Positions 47,400 through 59,500 of a stretch of 64,000 bases of DNA are shown piece after piece. A model generated the notes under the pieces. That model did not search any database and was not told the DNA's origin. It worked only from the letters and a program-made list of their open reading frames with translations. The stretch comes from Stereocaulon alpinum (lineage: Eukaryota > Ascomycota > Lecanoromycetes > Lecanorales > Stereocaulaceae): contig JAEUBA010000110.1 of assembly GCA_018257865.1 (NCBI GenBank), positions 1 to 64,000 on the forward strand, in the 5' to 3' direction. A program made the position numbers and the translations under genes. Numbering within the stretch: position 1 is the first letter of the stretch; the number at the start of each line of letters is the position of its first letter.

Positions 47400-47798
47400 T
47401 ATTACGGGCGCTTAGCGTATATTACTTGCTAAGACCCTAACTCCTAGGACAAAAAAGGTCCTAAGGATAGGACTAAGTAATCCTAGATAATCCGGTAAGG
47501 ATTATAGGGAATTATCTATAATCCTAAGAGATCTTAGGGGGATTACTAGGGATTAGTTATAATCCTAAGTAATCTAAGAAAGATTATAGGGGATTATACT
47601 AAAGCTTAGTATAATCTAGATAAATATATAAGGAAGGGGTTTTCTTTAGTAGAATATTTTCTTATCTTCTTATATTTAACTTATATAATAGAGAGGAGTC
47701 TTAGCTAAAGATACTTTAATAACTATCTATCTCTATTCCCTTTTTAGTACTTAATATACTATATAATTTACCCGTAGGAGTTAAACTACCCTATTATA
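47400..47798 (+). repeat. gypsy-5 5' LTR (399 bp)
   Basis: Begins TATTACGGGCGCTTAGCG and ends ACCCTATTATA. The first half has repeats of an AATCCTAG/GGATTATAGGG unit at 47,480-47,600 (period roughly 55-60 bp); the second half is the R-U5 part shared with the other Gypsy LTRs. Confidence 0.92.
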
Positions 47799-47879
47799 CT
47801 TTAAATACTATACTTTAGACTATATAGTATAAGTACTTCCGGTTCTACCTTAGGGGAAAGGCGACGCGTTATATCTAAA

Positions 47880-49296
47880 GTAATAGGAGGATTTTAGGGA
47901 AGAGGTATACCCTCTATCCCTAAGGAGGGAATTACTATTAGCGAAGGAGGGATAAAGCTACCTACCCCTACTAAGTTCTTTAGTAGAAAAGGAGGCTTAG
48001 ATACGTTTCTTTGATAAGTTAATCTATATATAGTATTTAATATATTAACCTTTTTAATAGTAAAGGCTAGGAATATTTTTTATCTATTATACCTTAAAGA
48101 TAATATAGTAGTAGTACTTTAACCCTAGCTAAAAGAATATCTTATAATCTAAGACCCTAATATAATAGAGGATAAGTCTTTAAAGATTATTATTAATAAA
48201 TTATATATTAGGAACTTATTAAGATTCTATTTTAAGGATAATACTAAAGAAAGAAAGTTAGAGTATAAGCTTATAAACCTTTAGTAGAAGGGACTAGTAA
48301 TAGAATATATAGTATAATTTAAAGGGATTACCTATTAGCTTAAATAATCTAAGGATACCTAAGCCGCTAAGTATTAAAAGGGATTAAAAGATAAGATTAA
48401 GGATAAGCTTACCCGCTTTAATAATATTAGAAACTTTAAATAACTAGTATCTAAAGTCTACTCTATTAATAATAGGTTATATAAAAGAAAGATAGAATAG
48501 AAGTTTTTAGGTCTAGTTACTAAGTTTAGGAGAAAGGAAAATATTTTAGCTATTAAAACGAAACTCTCTAAGAAACCTTATAAAGGGAAGAAGTAAAAGA
48601 AGGATTTATTTAATATAGAATATTATAGTTACTATAAGATAGGATACTATTAGAATAAGTACCTATAAAAAGAATAGGTAGTAATAATAGGGGATATAAA
48701 CCCTACCTATTATAAATAGGAGTAGGAGCCTAATACTTAAGGTACTACTAAATATAACCATTTATCTTAAACGGCCTACTATAATAATTTATACCGAATA
48801 TACCTTAGCGAAAAGGACGGATTAGGATAGTTCCTATAGAAGCCTAAGTAGTAAGTAGCTATAGTAAATAGTAAAGAGTACTTTAGTAAGGATAATCCTT
48901 ATTAAGACCTATCTATAGGAAGTAAGTCTAAAGAGCTTATAGAGGGAGAAGTTTCGTTAGATAATAAAACCCTTAAAAGGATTAAGGCTTTAAGGTTAGA
49001 TACCTAAAGAACTTAAGATAAACTACTAAAATTCTACTAATAGTAGCTAGAGTACGTAGAGTAGTATATTACTAATCTTTATAATAAATTAAATAAAGCT
49101 AAAGGATATACTTAAGTAGTAGCTATAGTAAACCCTATATAAGTGATATTAACTTCGTTAAGCTACGAATAAAGAGAAGGGCTTATAAAGTATAAGAGGT
49201 GTTTAGTAATTACCGTTAGGTTTATAACCCTATTTAAATAGATAATAATAGGTATCGCTAGGGGAAATAGGAGCGAACTTATAGAAATTAAAGCTA
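47880..49296 (+). pseudogene. gypsy-5 gag relic
   Basis: The frame includes FF*RRRLRYVS-like and Lys/Glu-rich parts, and at about 48,617-48,665 EYYSYYKIGYY*NKYL, a CCHC knuckle with Cys/His changed to Tyr. It continues into the gag-pol junction near 49,100-49,290, where the Helitron begins. Equivalent to 2,751-4,140 of gypsy-1. Confidence 0.65.
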
Positions 49297-49297
49297 T

Positions 49298-51999
49298 CTT
49301 TCTTATAATAATAGAATATCGCGACTTTCGGAGTAATTCCGCCTTTGCAGCTAATTGGATTACCCCTATACTTCTCCCCCCCTAATAGTACGCTTTTCGG
49401 CCTAGCGCCTTTAACTACTAAAAGTTAAATCTACTTCGTAACTTCTTCGTAGTAATACCTCGCGCTATATATATTATATAGTATTAAGATAACTTTATAA
49501 GTTTTAAAGTTAGCTATTAGATTACTTACGTATTAAGAATTATTAGAATCGGCCTATTTACGTAATAGTTATAAGTAAAAGAAGCGTTATCACTATATTT
49601 TATAGGTACCGCTCGCTAGTAATTACTAAGCTTAATACTTAGCGCCCCTTCTTAAAAAAACTTAGGTAACTCCTATATTTACTACTACTCTACTATCTTA
49701 CTATAGTATAGCCCTACGACCTTAAAACGTCTTTACTAGTACCGGTAGTATATATAATAAGGTATATATTATAAGTAATCGAGCTCCGAAGCCTTAGGTA
49801 TATATATATATTAATCCTATATCTACTAAGTAATCTACGTATCTAGTTAATCAAAAGCGGTAGAATTCGTCTATACTACTTAGAGACCTCCTAAATAATA
49901 CTATTAACCGTAGAATATAAGGTTAAGGTAGGGGGAAACGCGCTAGGACCGCTTAGAGCGCTAGGAACCTTAATATTACTACTATAAGTTAGCAGGTATA
50001 AATTTATAATACGTAGAGAAGGCTAATTATTTAACTGTAGTAGTAGAACGCCTATCTACGGCCTCGCCCTACCTAATTAGATATCGCCTATTAACGGCCT
50101 CGCCCTACCTAATTAGATATCTAACTAGTTATCTAAGTAGTTATACCGCCCCGTAATCTAGAGGATTTAAGTCTACCTAAGTACTAAGATTCTTCTTCTA
50201 AAGAGGAAGTACCCCTACTAAAACTACGATATAACCTCCGCTAGTAATAGAGATACGCCCTATAGGTATAGGAGAATAGCGAGGAATATATACTATATTA
50301 GTAGTATTACCGTCGACCGTATTAGCGCTGTAATACTATAGATAAGGGTAGTAGAACCTTACTTAGTATATATCTATATACTTAGCTACTATAAGTATAT
50401 ATTAATCTCCTAAAGTACGTTATATTACTATAGTTCTTTAATCTAACTAATAAATATCCTTATTACTACGCCTTCTCTTTTAAGGGTAAGTATCTTTCTA
50501 CTAAATAGTAGCAGTACTATTAGAACGGTATAATTAATATCTAAGTACCTAACTCCCCTAACTTCGAATTCCTTAAACGACTACCTAAAGGTAACCCTAA
50601 GCGTTAAGTTCTCGTATTAAATAAGCTATTTTATAAGGTAGAATATATATTAGATAGTTAGGACTATATCCTAAACCCTTATCAGCTAGGGTAGTATAAG
50701 ATAAAATAGACTACCCGCAGTACTACGTTTATTAAGAGAGCCTTAAACTATAATAACCTACTTTCTTTTACTAGTAAGGGCGTAGATAAGATAGATTATT
50801 AGGTTAGGTAGACTATATATAAGATCTAAGGGGGGATATATTACGCTATTAGTCTACTTTTACCTAAAGAAGGTATTACTAAGAGATATACCTAATACTA
50901 CTTTATTAATAATAGCTAGGATTAAGTAGACACCCGTATAATATATACTAAGTAGGTTAAAAGATCTATTAATACAGATATAGTACTTCTTCTTCAGTAA
51001 CTCCTTTAAGATATTAACCCCTATATATAGAGCTTTAAGACTTACTAGGAACGCTTATTAGATAATAAGGTAAGATACCCTCTATAGACTATAAACGTCT
51101 ATATTATATAATATAACCCTAGGCGTGCTAATCGCAGTATATATAATCGCCCTATATCTAGTAAGGTAATCTATATTATAATTACTCCTCCTAACAGCGC
51201 GAAGGGACGTATCGTATAAGATATTCGTATTAAAGTTAAGGGTAGGGGCCTTATAAGGGTCCCTAAATAGTACTTATCCTATATACCCCTATAATATATC
51301 CTACCTTTCCCTTATAAGGAATAGAGCTAGTATAATAGTCTGCTACTATAGGGATATAATAGGCTCCTAAAAGGATATCTCCTCGCTACTTATAGGTTAA
51401 ATATAAGGTAGGGAACTACTTAGTACTATAGTATATATTAGGACCCCGACCGACCTAAGTATAGCGATAAGGAGGAAGAGCCTAAAAGAGATAGAGTTAT
51501 ACTAAGAGGTTATAGAGGGTCTATATAGGTTACTAGGAGTTAGATCTATTATTATTAACTATAGGTAAGCCTAATTTATATCTTTTAAACGTCTACCCTT
51601 ATATTAGTAAGATTATCTTTTCCAGTACTTTATATCTTTATATAGGATATTATAATCTTCTATTATTTTTCTTCTAAAAAGCGCCGCCCCCCTTCTATAC
51701 TATCTTAGTAATACCCCTATAAGTGCTAGATATATAGCGCTTTATTATAGTAGCTATAGACGTCGCCGTTAATAGTTATAGAAGATATCTATTAACCGGT
51801 ATAAGTAAGCTAGATATAGAAAAGAATTTCGTTCTAAATATAATTTTTATAGAACTATTAATATATTACTTAAAACAGTACTAAAATAATCGACTACTAG
51901 AGAGTATATATTATATTTTCCGTATTTTTAAGTTTTTAAAATAAGATTTCCCTATAGGGTAGGCCTTATAAGATTTAATATTTTAAAGAATTCTTCTAC
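49298..51999 (+). other. 5' part of Helitron-3, function unassigned
   Basis: About 2.7 kb upstream of the Rep domain. The first ~1 kb is relatively GC-rich (GAATATCGCGACTTTCGGAG at 49,313). A degraded plus-strand frame from about 50,250 on could be the N-terminal extension of RepHel or a separate accessory ORF. A 35-bp direct repeat containing GGCCTCGCCCTACCTAATTAG lies at 50,062-50,125. No domain recognised. Confidence 0.4.
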
Positions 52000-54140
52000 T
52001 AATACTATAATAGCACCGTAATAGTAGATTCTCTTAATTACTCTATTCTAAGCGTCTCCTTAGCTACTTCGTTACTAACGCTTACGCTACTATTAAATAG
52101 AATAACCTAAATTAGTATATTAAGTATTAGTATAAAATTCGGGTACTTAGCTATAAAGGCTTAATTAATTAACTATATAATAATCTAGATTTAGGGCTTA
52201 GCGATCTTAGTAATAAGGTTACTATTCTACTATTTAGTATAGCCGGTAGCCCTAGAGCTATAAAGGTAGATATAGAGGATACTTTAATAGTAGTATAGTA
52301 TTAAGGTAATCCTACCTTCTTTATAACTTTTATATATAATCTAAATTAGGCTGACGTCCGCCGTTCTATTTAACCTAGTTTATCGACGACGGAGGTCTAT
52401 AATATATAAGTACGGGTTTTTAATATAAAGCTTTAGGAGCTTCTTAAGGATTTTTTTAAGAGATATATCTTAGGCGTTTATATTAGTTATTACTATATAG
52501 TTAAATTTTAAAAGCGAGGTCTACCGCACGCCTATATCCTTCTTATTATTTATAAGGAGGATAAAATTAGATATATCTCCTAGATTAATAACGCCGTCTA
52601 AGCTGTTATTCCTAATAAGACGAAGGACCTAGTACTCTATAAGTTAGTAACTACTTATATAATCTATCGCTGTTACTTAGCCTCTAATATCTACTAGGAT
52701 AAAGAGAAGAACTAGTGCTCTAAGTTCTTCCCTAAGGATATTTATAATAAGTTATTATTTAATCCTAAGGGAGTATACCTATATTATCGACGCCTATATA
52801 TAGAGCCTACCCTAGAGGGCTATACTAACTAATAGATTATTCCTTATAACCCCTAGCTTCTAAAGAAGTACTATACTTATTTAAATATTAAGATCTACGC
52901 CTCTATTAAGTCTATATTTTACTTATTTAAGTATATCTATAAGGGTCTAAACTAGGCAAATATTTCGGTTACTTAATTAATAATAGTACCTTAGGGGAAC
53001 TCTATACCGCTAGGGTAGTAACGGCTGGAGCCTCTATTAGTTAATAAGGTTACCGAATTCTATAAAAGTTATTAGATAGGAAGCTCCGAAGCTTACTAGA
53101 AGATCTTTAGGTTTAGTATAGGGGGGATTAAGCCTTATATTAAACGGCTGCAGATTTATTTACCTAAGGAGTAGTAGATTAGCGTCGATTTAGATAGGGA
53201 TACTACTAAGACTATTCTTAATAAAGACTTATTATATAAGATATAGTTAATAGAGTTCTTTAAGATAAATCGTCTTATAAAGGAAGCCTTAGAGAACGAT
53301 CGGCCTCTACTATTTAGGAGAAGGAATAGGTAACTATACCTTCTAGATACGAACCCCCTTAATTACCTATATAACGAATTTCCTATATATTTTATATAGG
53401 ATAAGAGGAAACGGATATAGTATATTCGTAAGAAGGGGGAGGTAATTAGATATATATATATAATTAGTCCTAAGTAGGGTAATTTATACTATTACTAACT
53501 CCTTCTTACCTACCGTCGGGGGGTAATATTATTTAATAATCTACGGACTATTAATAGCGAGCTTCTAATATATAAAGTTACCTACGTTCGACTTAGATTA
53601 GTAGAGAATAATAAGCACTATATTAAGGTACTAGAGGAAGTAAAGACTCTTTACTTACCGGTGGTACTATAAGGTCTTTTTATAACTATTCTATTAGAAC
53701 TATACCTAGAGGACCCTTTAGTACTTTAGGAGAAATTTAAAGTAAGGTATATATCTATTTTTATTACTAAAGTAATTATTTTTCTATCTAAGTTAGACTA
53801 TATTCTATATCTAAGTTAGACTATATTTAACTAAGTTAAACTATATTCTCTATCCGAGCTAGCCTATATATTCTAATTATTAAAATAGTATATTAGACGA
53901 CTATACCTATATATTAAATAAGTATTTCGCCTACTATATAGATATCCTCTAGGGCTATAAGGATAAACGCGTACGAAACCTAGTATTTTAGGCTGAGTAA
54001 TATACTCTATATTTAATTTTAGGCTAGTTAGACTACTAGTCTACCGTTAAAAGTAGCCTTAGCCTAAAGCTATTTAACCTTCCGCTAGTCGTTATTCCAT
54101 TCGATCTTCTATATAAATTGCAAATCTAGAACCGTCTACT

Positions 54141-54308
54141 TGTTACGGGCTGGGCCTAGGTGGATTCCTAGGTGGTGCGCCCGGGGCATTCCTATATATA
54201 GTGGCCTAGGGTAAAGCTCGTCGAGCTTTGCTTGTGCTCTTTTGCCGGGCGCGGGCTAGTAGTGCAGCGGTTAAGCCCCAGTATAGGCCCTAGGGCCGAC
54301 CTGTAACA
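54141..54308 (+). repeat. TRIM 5' LTR (168 bp)
   Basis: Contains CCTAGGTGGATTCCTAGGTGG, the inverted pair AAGCTCG-T-CGAGCTT at about 54,215, and TAGTGCAGCGG at 54,260-54,270, which fits the Pol III A-box consensus TRGYNNARNNG. Ends CCGACCTGTAACA. Confidence 0.85.
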
Positions 54309-54350
54309 TAAGCAAAGCTCGACCCTAGGGTCCCGAGTTCGAGCTACTCC

Positions 54351-54637
54351 GTGGTTGGAGTACTGTGGCGCGGCGATTGCGCGCGGGCGGATCGTGCGGC
54401 GATTGCGCTCAGGCGGGTCGGGCGGGCAGTGGCTCCGGGGCGGAGTGTTAAGCTCGTCAGGGGCTTACAGCGTATCTTATTTCTCGCGCGCTGGGGGGCA
54501 ATTCTATATTCAATCTTCCGTGGTTGGAGCACTGTGGCGCGGCGATTGCGCACGGGCGGATCGTACGGCGATTGCGCTCGGGCGGGTCGGGTGCGGGCAG
54601 TAGCTCCGGGGCGGAGCCTTCCGGGGAGGGGAGGTAG
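54351..54637 (+). repeat. Internal 169-bp tandem duplication in the TRIM
   Basis: GTGGTTGGAG(T/C)ACTGTGGCG begins at 54,351 and again at 54,520. The second unit is incomplete. Inside each unit CGGCGATTGCGC occurs twice, about 36 bp apart. The copies differ mainly by A/G changes. Confidence 0.8.
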
Positions 54638-54805
54638 TGTTACGGGCTAGGCCTAGGTGGATTCCTAGGTGGTGCGCCCGGGGCATTCCTATATATAGTG
54701 GCCTAGGGTAAAGCTCGTCGAGCTTTGCTTATACTCTTTTGCCGGGCGCGGGCCAGTAGTGCAGCGGTTAAGCCCTAGTATAGGCCCTAGGGCCGACCCG
54801 TGACA
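54638..54805 (+). repeat. TRIM 3' LTR (168 bp)
   Basis: Matches the 5' LTR with a handful of differences (for example GGGCTGGGCC versus GGGCTAGGCC, TTGTGCTC versus TTATACTC), mostly C/T-G/A, so only slight RIP. A-box-like TAGTGCAGCGG is conserved. Confidence 0.85.
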
Positions 54806-56531
54806 CTACTCCGCGAGGAGATATCTTATAATATTATACTAGAAGATATAGAAGTTGAATAGTAGAAGTTTAACACTAACTAACGCCTAGCAGCCGAAAA
54901 GATTATAGCTACGGTAGATAAGAATAATAATAATAAATTTAGTATAGGCGTATTATTCTTTTTAAATAGCGCTAGCGGTACTAGGAAGACTATAGTCTAG
55001 AATACTATTTTAAAGAAGCTCCGTTCTTAGAAGTATATTACTTTAGCTATAGCCTCTTTAGGTATCGTTATAACCCTATTAGATAGTAGACGTATTACCT
55101 ATTTATAATTTAAGATCCTATTAGACGCTAAGAGTATATCTAGTTATAGTATTTAGAAAGGGACTAATCTCGTAGAGTTAATTAAGTAGGCTTATATTAT
55201 CTTCTAGGATAAAGTACCTATATAGAGTCGTTTCGCTATTAAATACGTCAGCCGTTCTTTATAGGATATTTGCGGTAATAACGGAGCTTACTTTAGTAGT
55301 AAGGTCGTTTACTTTTATAGCGATTTCTATTAGACCTTACTAGTAGTCCTAGGGGGGACTATAGGCGTTATTATTAATACCTATATCCAAAAGGCGGCGT
55401 TTTAGGATAAGGTAACTATTCTTTAGCTTACTACTAATATACGTCTAAGTAATAGAGGTCTCACTAAAGAAGGTAGGTGGCGAATAGTAGAATTTGCCGA
55501 AGCTCTCCTATATATTAGTAATAGTAAAGGTAATATAGTCGACCTAATTACTAAGGATAAGAAGTCTCCTTAGAAATATAGATACCTACTAGGGAATACT
55601 ATAGATATACTAATTAATAAAATTTACCCCGCTATTAGTAGAGATCTTCCAGACCGGCGCTATCTAACTAAACGAGTAATTCTAACTATTATAAATAAGG
55701 ATATCTAGAAAGTTAATAACTATATTCTTAACTATATATAGGGCGACTACTATAAATACTAGAGTTTTAATTAAGCGGTAAACCCTAAGGAAAACGAGAT
55801 ATTCCCTAATAAGTACTAGAATAAATTCTATAAGCCCTTACTACTACTATATAAGCTATAGTTAAAGGTGGGGACGCTAGTAATATTAATAAGGAACCTT
55901 AATATACCCTATCTCTATAATAAGACCCGTATTTTACTTACTAAATATAAGAGACACGTCCTTAAGGGTAATATTATAGGTAGGAGTTTTGATAGTAGCG
56001 AGGTAGTCTTATATAAGATCCCTTTATAGTTTAAGGATAGTAATAAGTATATCCCTATCCTATTTACCCGTAAGTAGTTCCCTATACGCCCTGCCTTCGT
56101 AATAACTATTAATAAGTCGCAGGGCTAGTTAATAAAGTATATAGGACTTAACCTACGGTCCCGTCTAGTATTTACCTATAGATAATTCTATATCAGTAAC
56201 TCGCGCGTTACTATAGAGTCGAACCTGTATATAATTAGTCCGGATTCGGACGAGTATATTAGGTATAAGCTTATAAATAACCTAGTCTATAAGTAGGTAC
56301 TACTATAGGTCTAGTGCTCGCAGGACGATTACAGCTAGTAGGAGTTACTTAGGGGTTAGATTTTGCTTAGTATAGAGGTCTAACATAGCTGTTACTTAGA
56401 ATTAGAAGCCCGCTTAGACTATAAATAGAAAACTTTTTAAATCTACTTAGTAAATTTTGTAAATCGAGTATCAAATAAGCGAGATATAGCCCGTTTAATT
56501 ATTAATCTTCTATAAAGATTACGGGCACTAA

Positions 56532-59500
56532 CTTATAGTTATATAAAAGATCTAAGAGATACTATAAGGGGATAAGTACTTAGATTCGGATAATATAGTT
56601 TACTAGAAACTCCCCTAAGAATTAAAGTTCCTAAAAGATAGAAGTATATTACTACTAGACTAACGTCTTATCCTATATAGTATATAGATAGAGATCTATA
56701 TATTAGAATAAGTAATTAGGAACCTCCCTAAATACTAAAAAGAAATCCTAATTAATAGGTTTATTAGAAAAGACTTAGTTATAAAGGACTCCGAATATAA
56801 GTTTATAAAAAAATAACGGGTTCCGTAATAAATAGACTAAGTAGCGGAATTAACTAAAAGGTCGAATAAATTACCTTAACTAAATTAAGTATTAATATTA
56901 GATTTAGGTTTTAGGTAAAAGTTAATAGTATTCTAGTAAGGGTTATTATCAATAGTAGGTTAAGTAGAAACTTAATTAGACTAAGCTTTATAAGGAGATA
57001 TAGTTTATCTATATAAAGATATAAGCTATATATATTAATAAACTTCGACGGATTAATAATAGAGATTATTAATAGTTATACTAAAATACTTAACCTAAGG
57101 ATAGGACGAAGATATAAGAAATATACCTTTAATTAAGTATTAAGAGGAGTTAATAATATTACTTTAGAAATTCTATAGCTAAGGAAAGCTAACCTAATAA
57201 TAAGTTAGGGTTCTTAGGACTTAATATCTATAGATAGTATACTAAATAGAGTTCTACTAGTTTAAGAATACGAATCTCTCTTAATAATAGTATAGACTAA
57301 GGAAGAGATAAAGGATAATTTTAAGTTAGGAAATATTATAGTATTATAGAGTTAAGTTAGACTTATAAGCGAAATTACTACTATAAAAATCCTAAATAAA
57401 TATATAGAATTTAGAACTTTATTCTAAAAAGAGAGTATTAATAAAGCCCTTCCTAAGTACTAACTATAGGATTATAAGATTAGGTTAATTTTAAAAAGAG
57501 AACTTATAAAGAAGCTAATATATCTACTATTATAAGATAAAGTAGTTACCCTTATAAAATATATTAAGGAGAATAAATAAAAGGGATTTATTTAAAAAAT
57601 TTAATTACCTATAGGATACCCTATCCTATTTATACTTAAACTAAGTAGAGAATTATATCTATATATAAATTATAGAGTACTTAATAATATAATTATAAAG
57701 AATAGTTATCCCTTACTATTAATAGGAGAGCTTTAGGATAAGCTCTAAGGTAAGAGATAGTTTACTAAGTTTAATATTCTAAGAGTATTTAACTAAATAT
57801 ATATAAAGTAAGGTAATAAGTAGAAAATAGCTTTTTATATAAAATAAGGTCTCTATAAATACCTTATAATATTATTTAGGTTAATAAATACTCCTATAAT
57901 ATTTTAGGTATTTATTAATAATATATTAAAGGAATATTTAGACGATTTCGTCCTAGTATATATTAATAATATACTTATATACTTAAATATATATAAGGAG
58001 TATATTAAGTAAGTATAGAAGGTACTAAAAAAGCTTAAATAAGTAGGGTTATACTTAAAGTTATTAAAGTATAAGTTTCTAAGTTTTATTATCTCTAATT
58101 AGGGGATTAAGATAGACTTAGATAAGATAAAAAGTATAATTAAGTAGCTTATATCTATAAATAAAAAGGAAGTATAATTATTTCTTAGTTTTATAAATTT
58201 CTATTAGAAGTTTATCTAAGGGTATTTAAAAACTACTATACCTCTTACTAGCTTAACCTATAATAAAGTACTATTTATATAGTTAAAGAAAGTAGAGGTA
58301 TTCTTTAAAACCCTTTAAAAGTAGTTCGCTTTTAGTCTAATATTATATTAGTTTAATCTAAAGTCGCCTATTCGTCTCTATACTAATACCTCTAATAGAG
58401 TAATTAGAGTAGTAATTAGCTAACTATCTATAAATAATAGCCCTAATATAGAAAAAATAGGGAAAATAGGTATTACTTATTATTAGTACCTTATAGCCTT
58501 CTATAGTAGAAAGTTACTAAACGCTAAAACTAGATATCTAATATATAATAAGGAATTACTTACTATAGTAGACGTATTTCGTATTTAGAAAGTTTATCTA
58601 GAAGGAACTAAGTACTAGGTTTAGGTCTTAATAGATTATAAGAACTTAATATTCTTTCTATTAACTAAGGAGCTTAATAGACGTCTAGCTTAGTAGTATA
58701 AAGAGTTATCTATATTTAATTTTAGAATTGAATATATTAAGGGTAGTAAGAATAATACTATAGATATACTTAATAAAAGAGCTAACTATATATTAAATAT
58801 CTAATAAAGTTCTAGAATAGTTTTAACGCGTTATAAAGATAGATTATTAAGACCTAATATAGCTAGGCTATATATAGTAGTAATAATAACTATTAAAAGC
58901 GAAGATTTAACTAAGAGGATACTAAAAGACTTATTAAAGGATAAAGTTATATTTAAGATCTATAGAGATATTAATAGCTATAACTTATTTAGAAAAATAG
59001 ACCTAAGACTACTAACCTTTTAAGAATAGATTTATATCTTTATAAGTACTTAAGGAGAGATTTTTAGAATATACTATAAAGCTAAAAGCTTTAGTAGGTA
59101 TTAAGGAATTAAGAAGATACTTAAGAAGATATCTTATAACTTCTACTTCCTTAAGATATAAAAATATATTGAGGATTATATTAATAAGTATAATATATAT
59201 ATTAGGATAAAGTATACCTAATATAAGCCTTATAGAGAGTTAAAATCGCTAGTATACTTAAATAATCTATAGAAAAGTATCGCGTAGAATTTTATTATTA
59301 AACTCCTAAAGTTAAAGGAATAACTAATAGGTATATATTATAATACGATCTTAGTAATTAATAACTAATTAACTAAGATGGCGTACTTCGTACTATATAA
59401 GGAAGTATTAGATATAAAGGGTTTAGTATATATATCCCTATAAATAGTAGTAGCTAACTATAGGCTTCCTAAAGAGATTATCTTAGACTAAGATAAGCTC

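Larger units (their letters stand above)
54141..54805 (+). mobile_element. TRIM-like 665-bp LTR element, GC-rich and unmutated
   Basis: Two 168-bp terminal direct repeats, each starting TGTTACGGGC and ending GTAACA/GTGACA, enclose 329 bp. The perfect duplication CTACT lies at 54,136-54,140 and 54,806-54,810. A purine tract GGGGAGGGGAGGTAG abuts the second LTR, as in LTR retrotransposons. No coding capacity of note: the open frames at 54,344-54,650 overlap on both strands and follow the internal repeat. It is inserted in Helitron-3 and, unlike everything around it, keeps abundant CA, TG and GC. A terminal-repeat retrotransposon in miniature is the best fit. Confidence 0.85.
52000..56400 (+). 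pseudogene. Helitron-3 RepHel relic (Rep nuclease plus Pif1-like helicase)
   Basis: Rep domain: YGNPTFFITFTYNLN*ADV at 52,297 (family YGKPTLFITVTCNPKWPEI), then the HUH nuclease motif KRGLPHAYILL at 52,512 (EFQKRGLPHAHILL, last His to Tyr), KN*CSKFFPK at about 52,713, and NIKIYASIKSIFYLFKYIYKG at 52,885. Linker: GSSEAYQKIFRF and IKPYIKRLQIYLP. Helicase: FFLNSASGTRKTI (Walker A) at 54,950, FQDKVPI*SRF (Walker B relic) at 55,205, and YIGLNLRSRLVF plus Y-QFYISNSRVT at 56,140-56,215. The protein nicks, unwinds and strand-transfers the element in rolling-circle transposition. Interrupted between Rep and helicase by the TRIM at 54,141-54,805; RIP stops elsewhere. Confidence 0.88.
49297..56531 (+). 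mobile_element. Helitron-3: RepHel Helitron inside gypsy-5
   Basis: It occupies about 7.2 kb (6.6 kb without the TRIM) between gypsy-5 gag and pol. The proposed 5' end TCTTTCTTATAATAATAG (49,297) follows A. The proposed 3' end is a hairpin AATCTT-CTATA-AAGATT (about 56,503-56,520) and, 11 nt on, CTAA (56,528-56,531). Removing this block joins gypsy-5 sequence that aligns with uninterrupted gypsy-1. Ends are inferred by eye and the base after CTAA is C, not the usual T. Confidence 0.65.

Noticed and set aside
54255..54350. A true tRNA gene at the TRIM junction
   Set aside because: Box spacing is tolerable, but no cloverleaf or acceptor stem can be paired; at most a tRNA-derived promoter.
54344..54650. 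Three overlapping open frames in the TRIM interior
   Set aside because: They overlap on both strands in GC-rich tandem repeats; open length follows from GC content. No motif, and a TRIM is expected to be non-coding.
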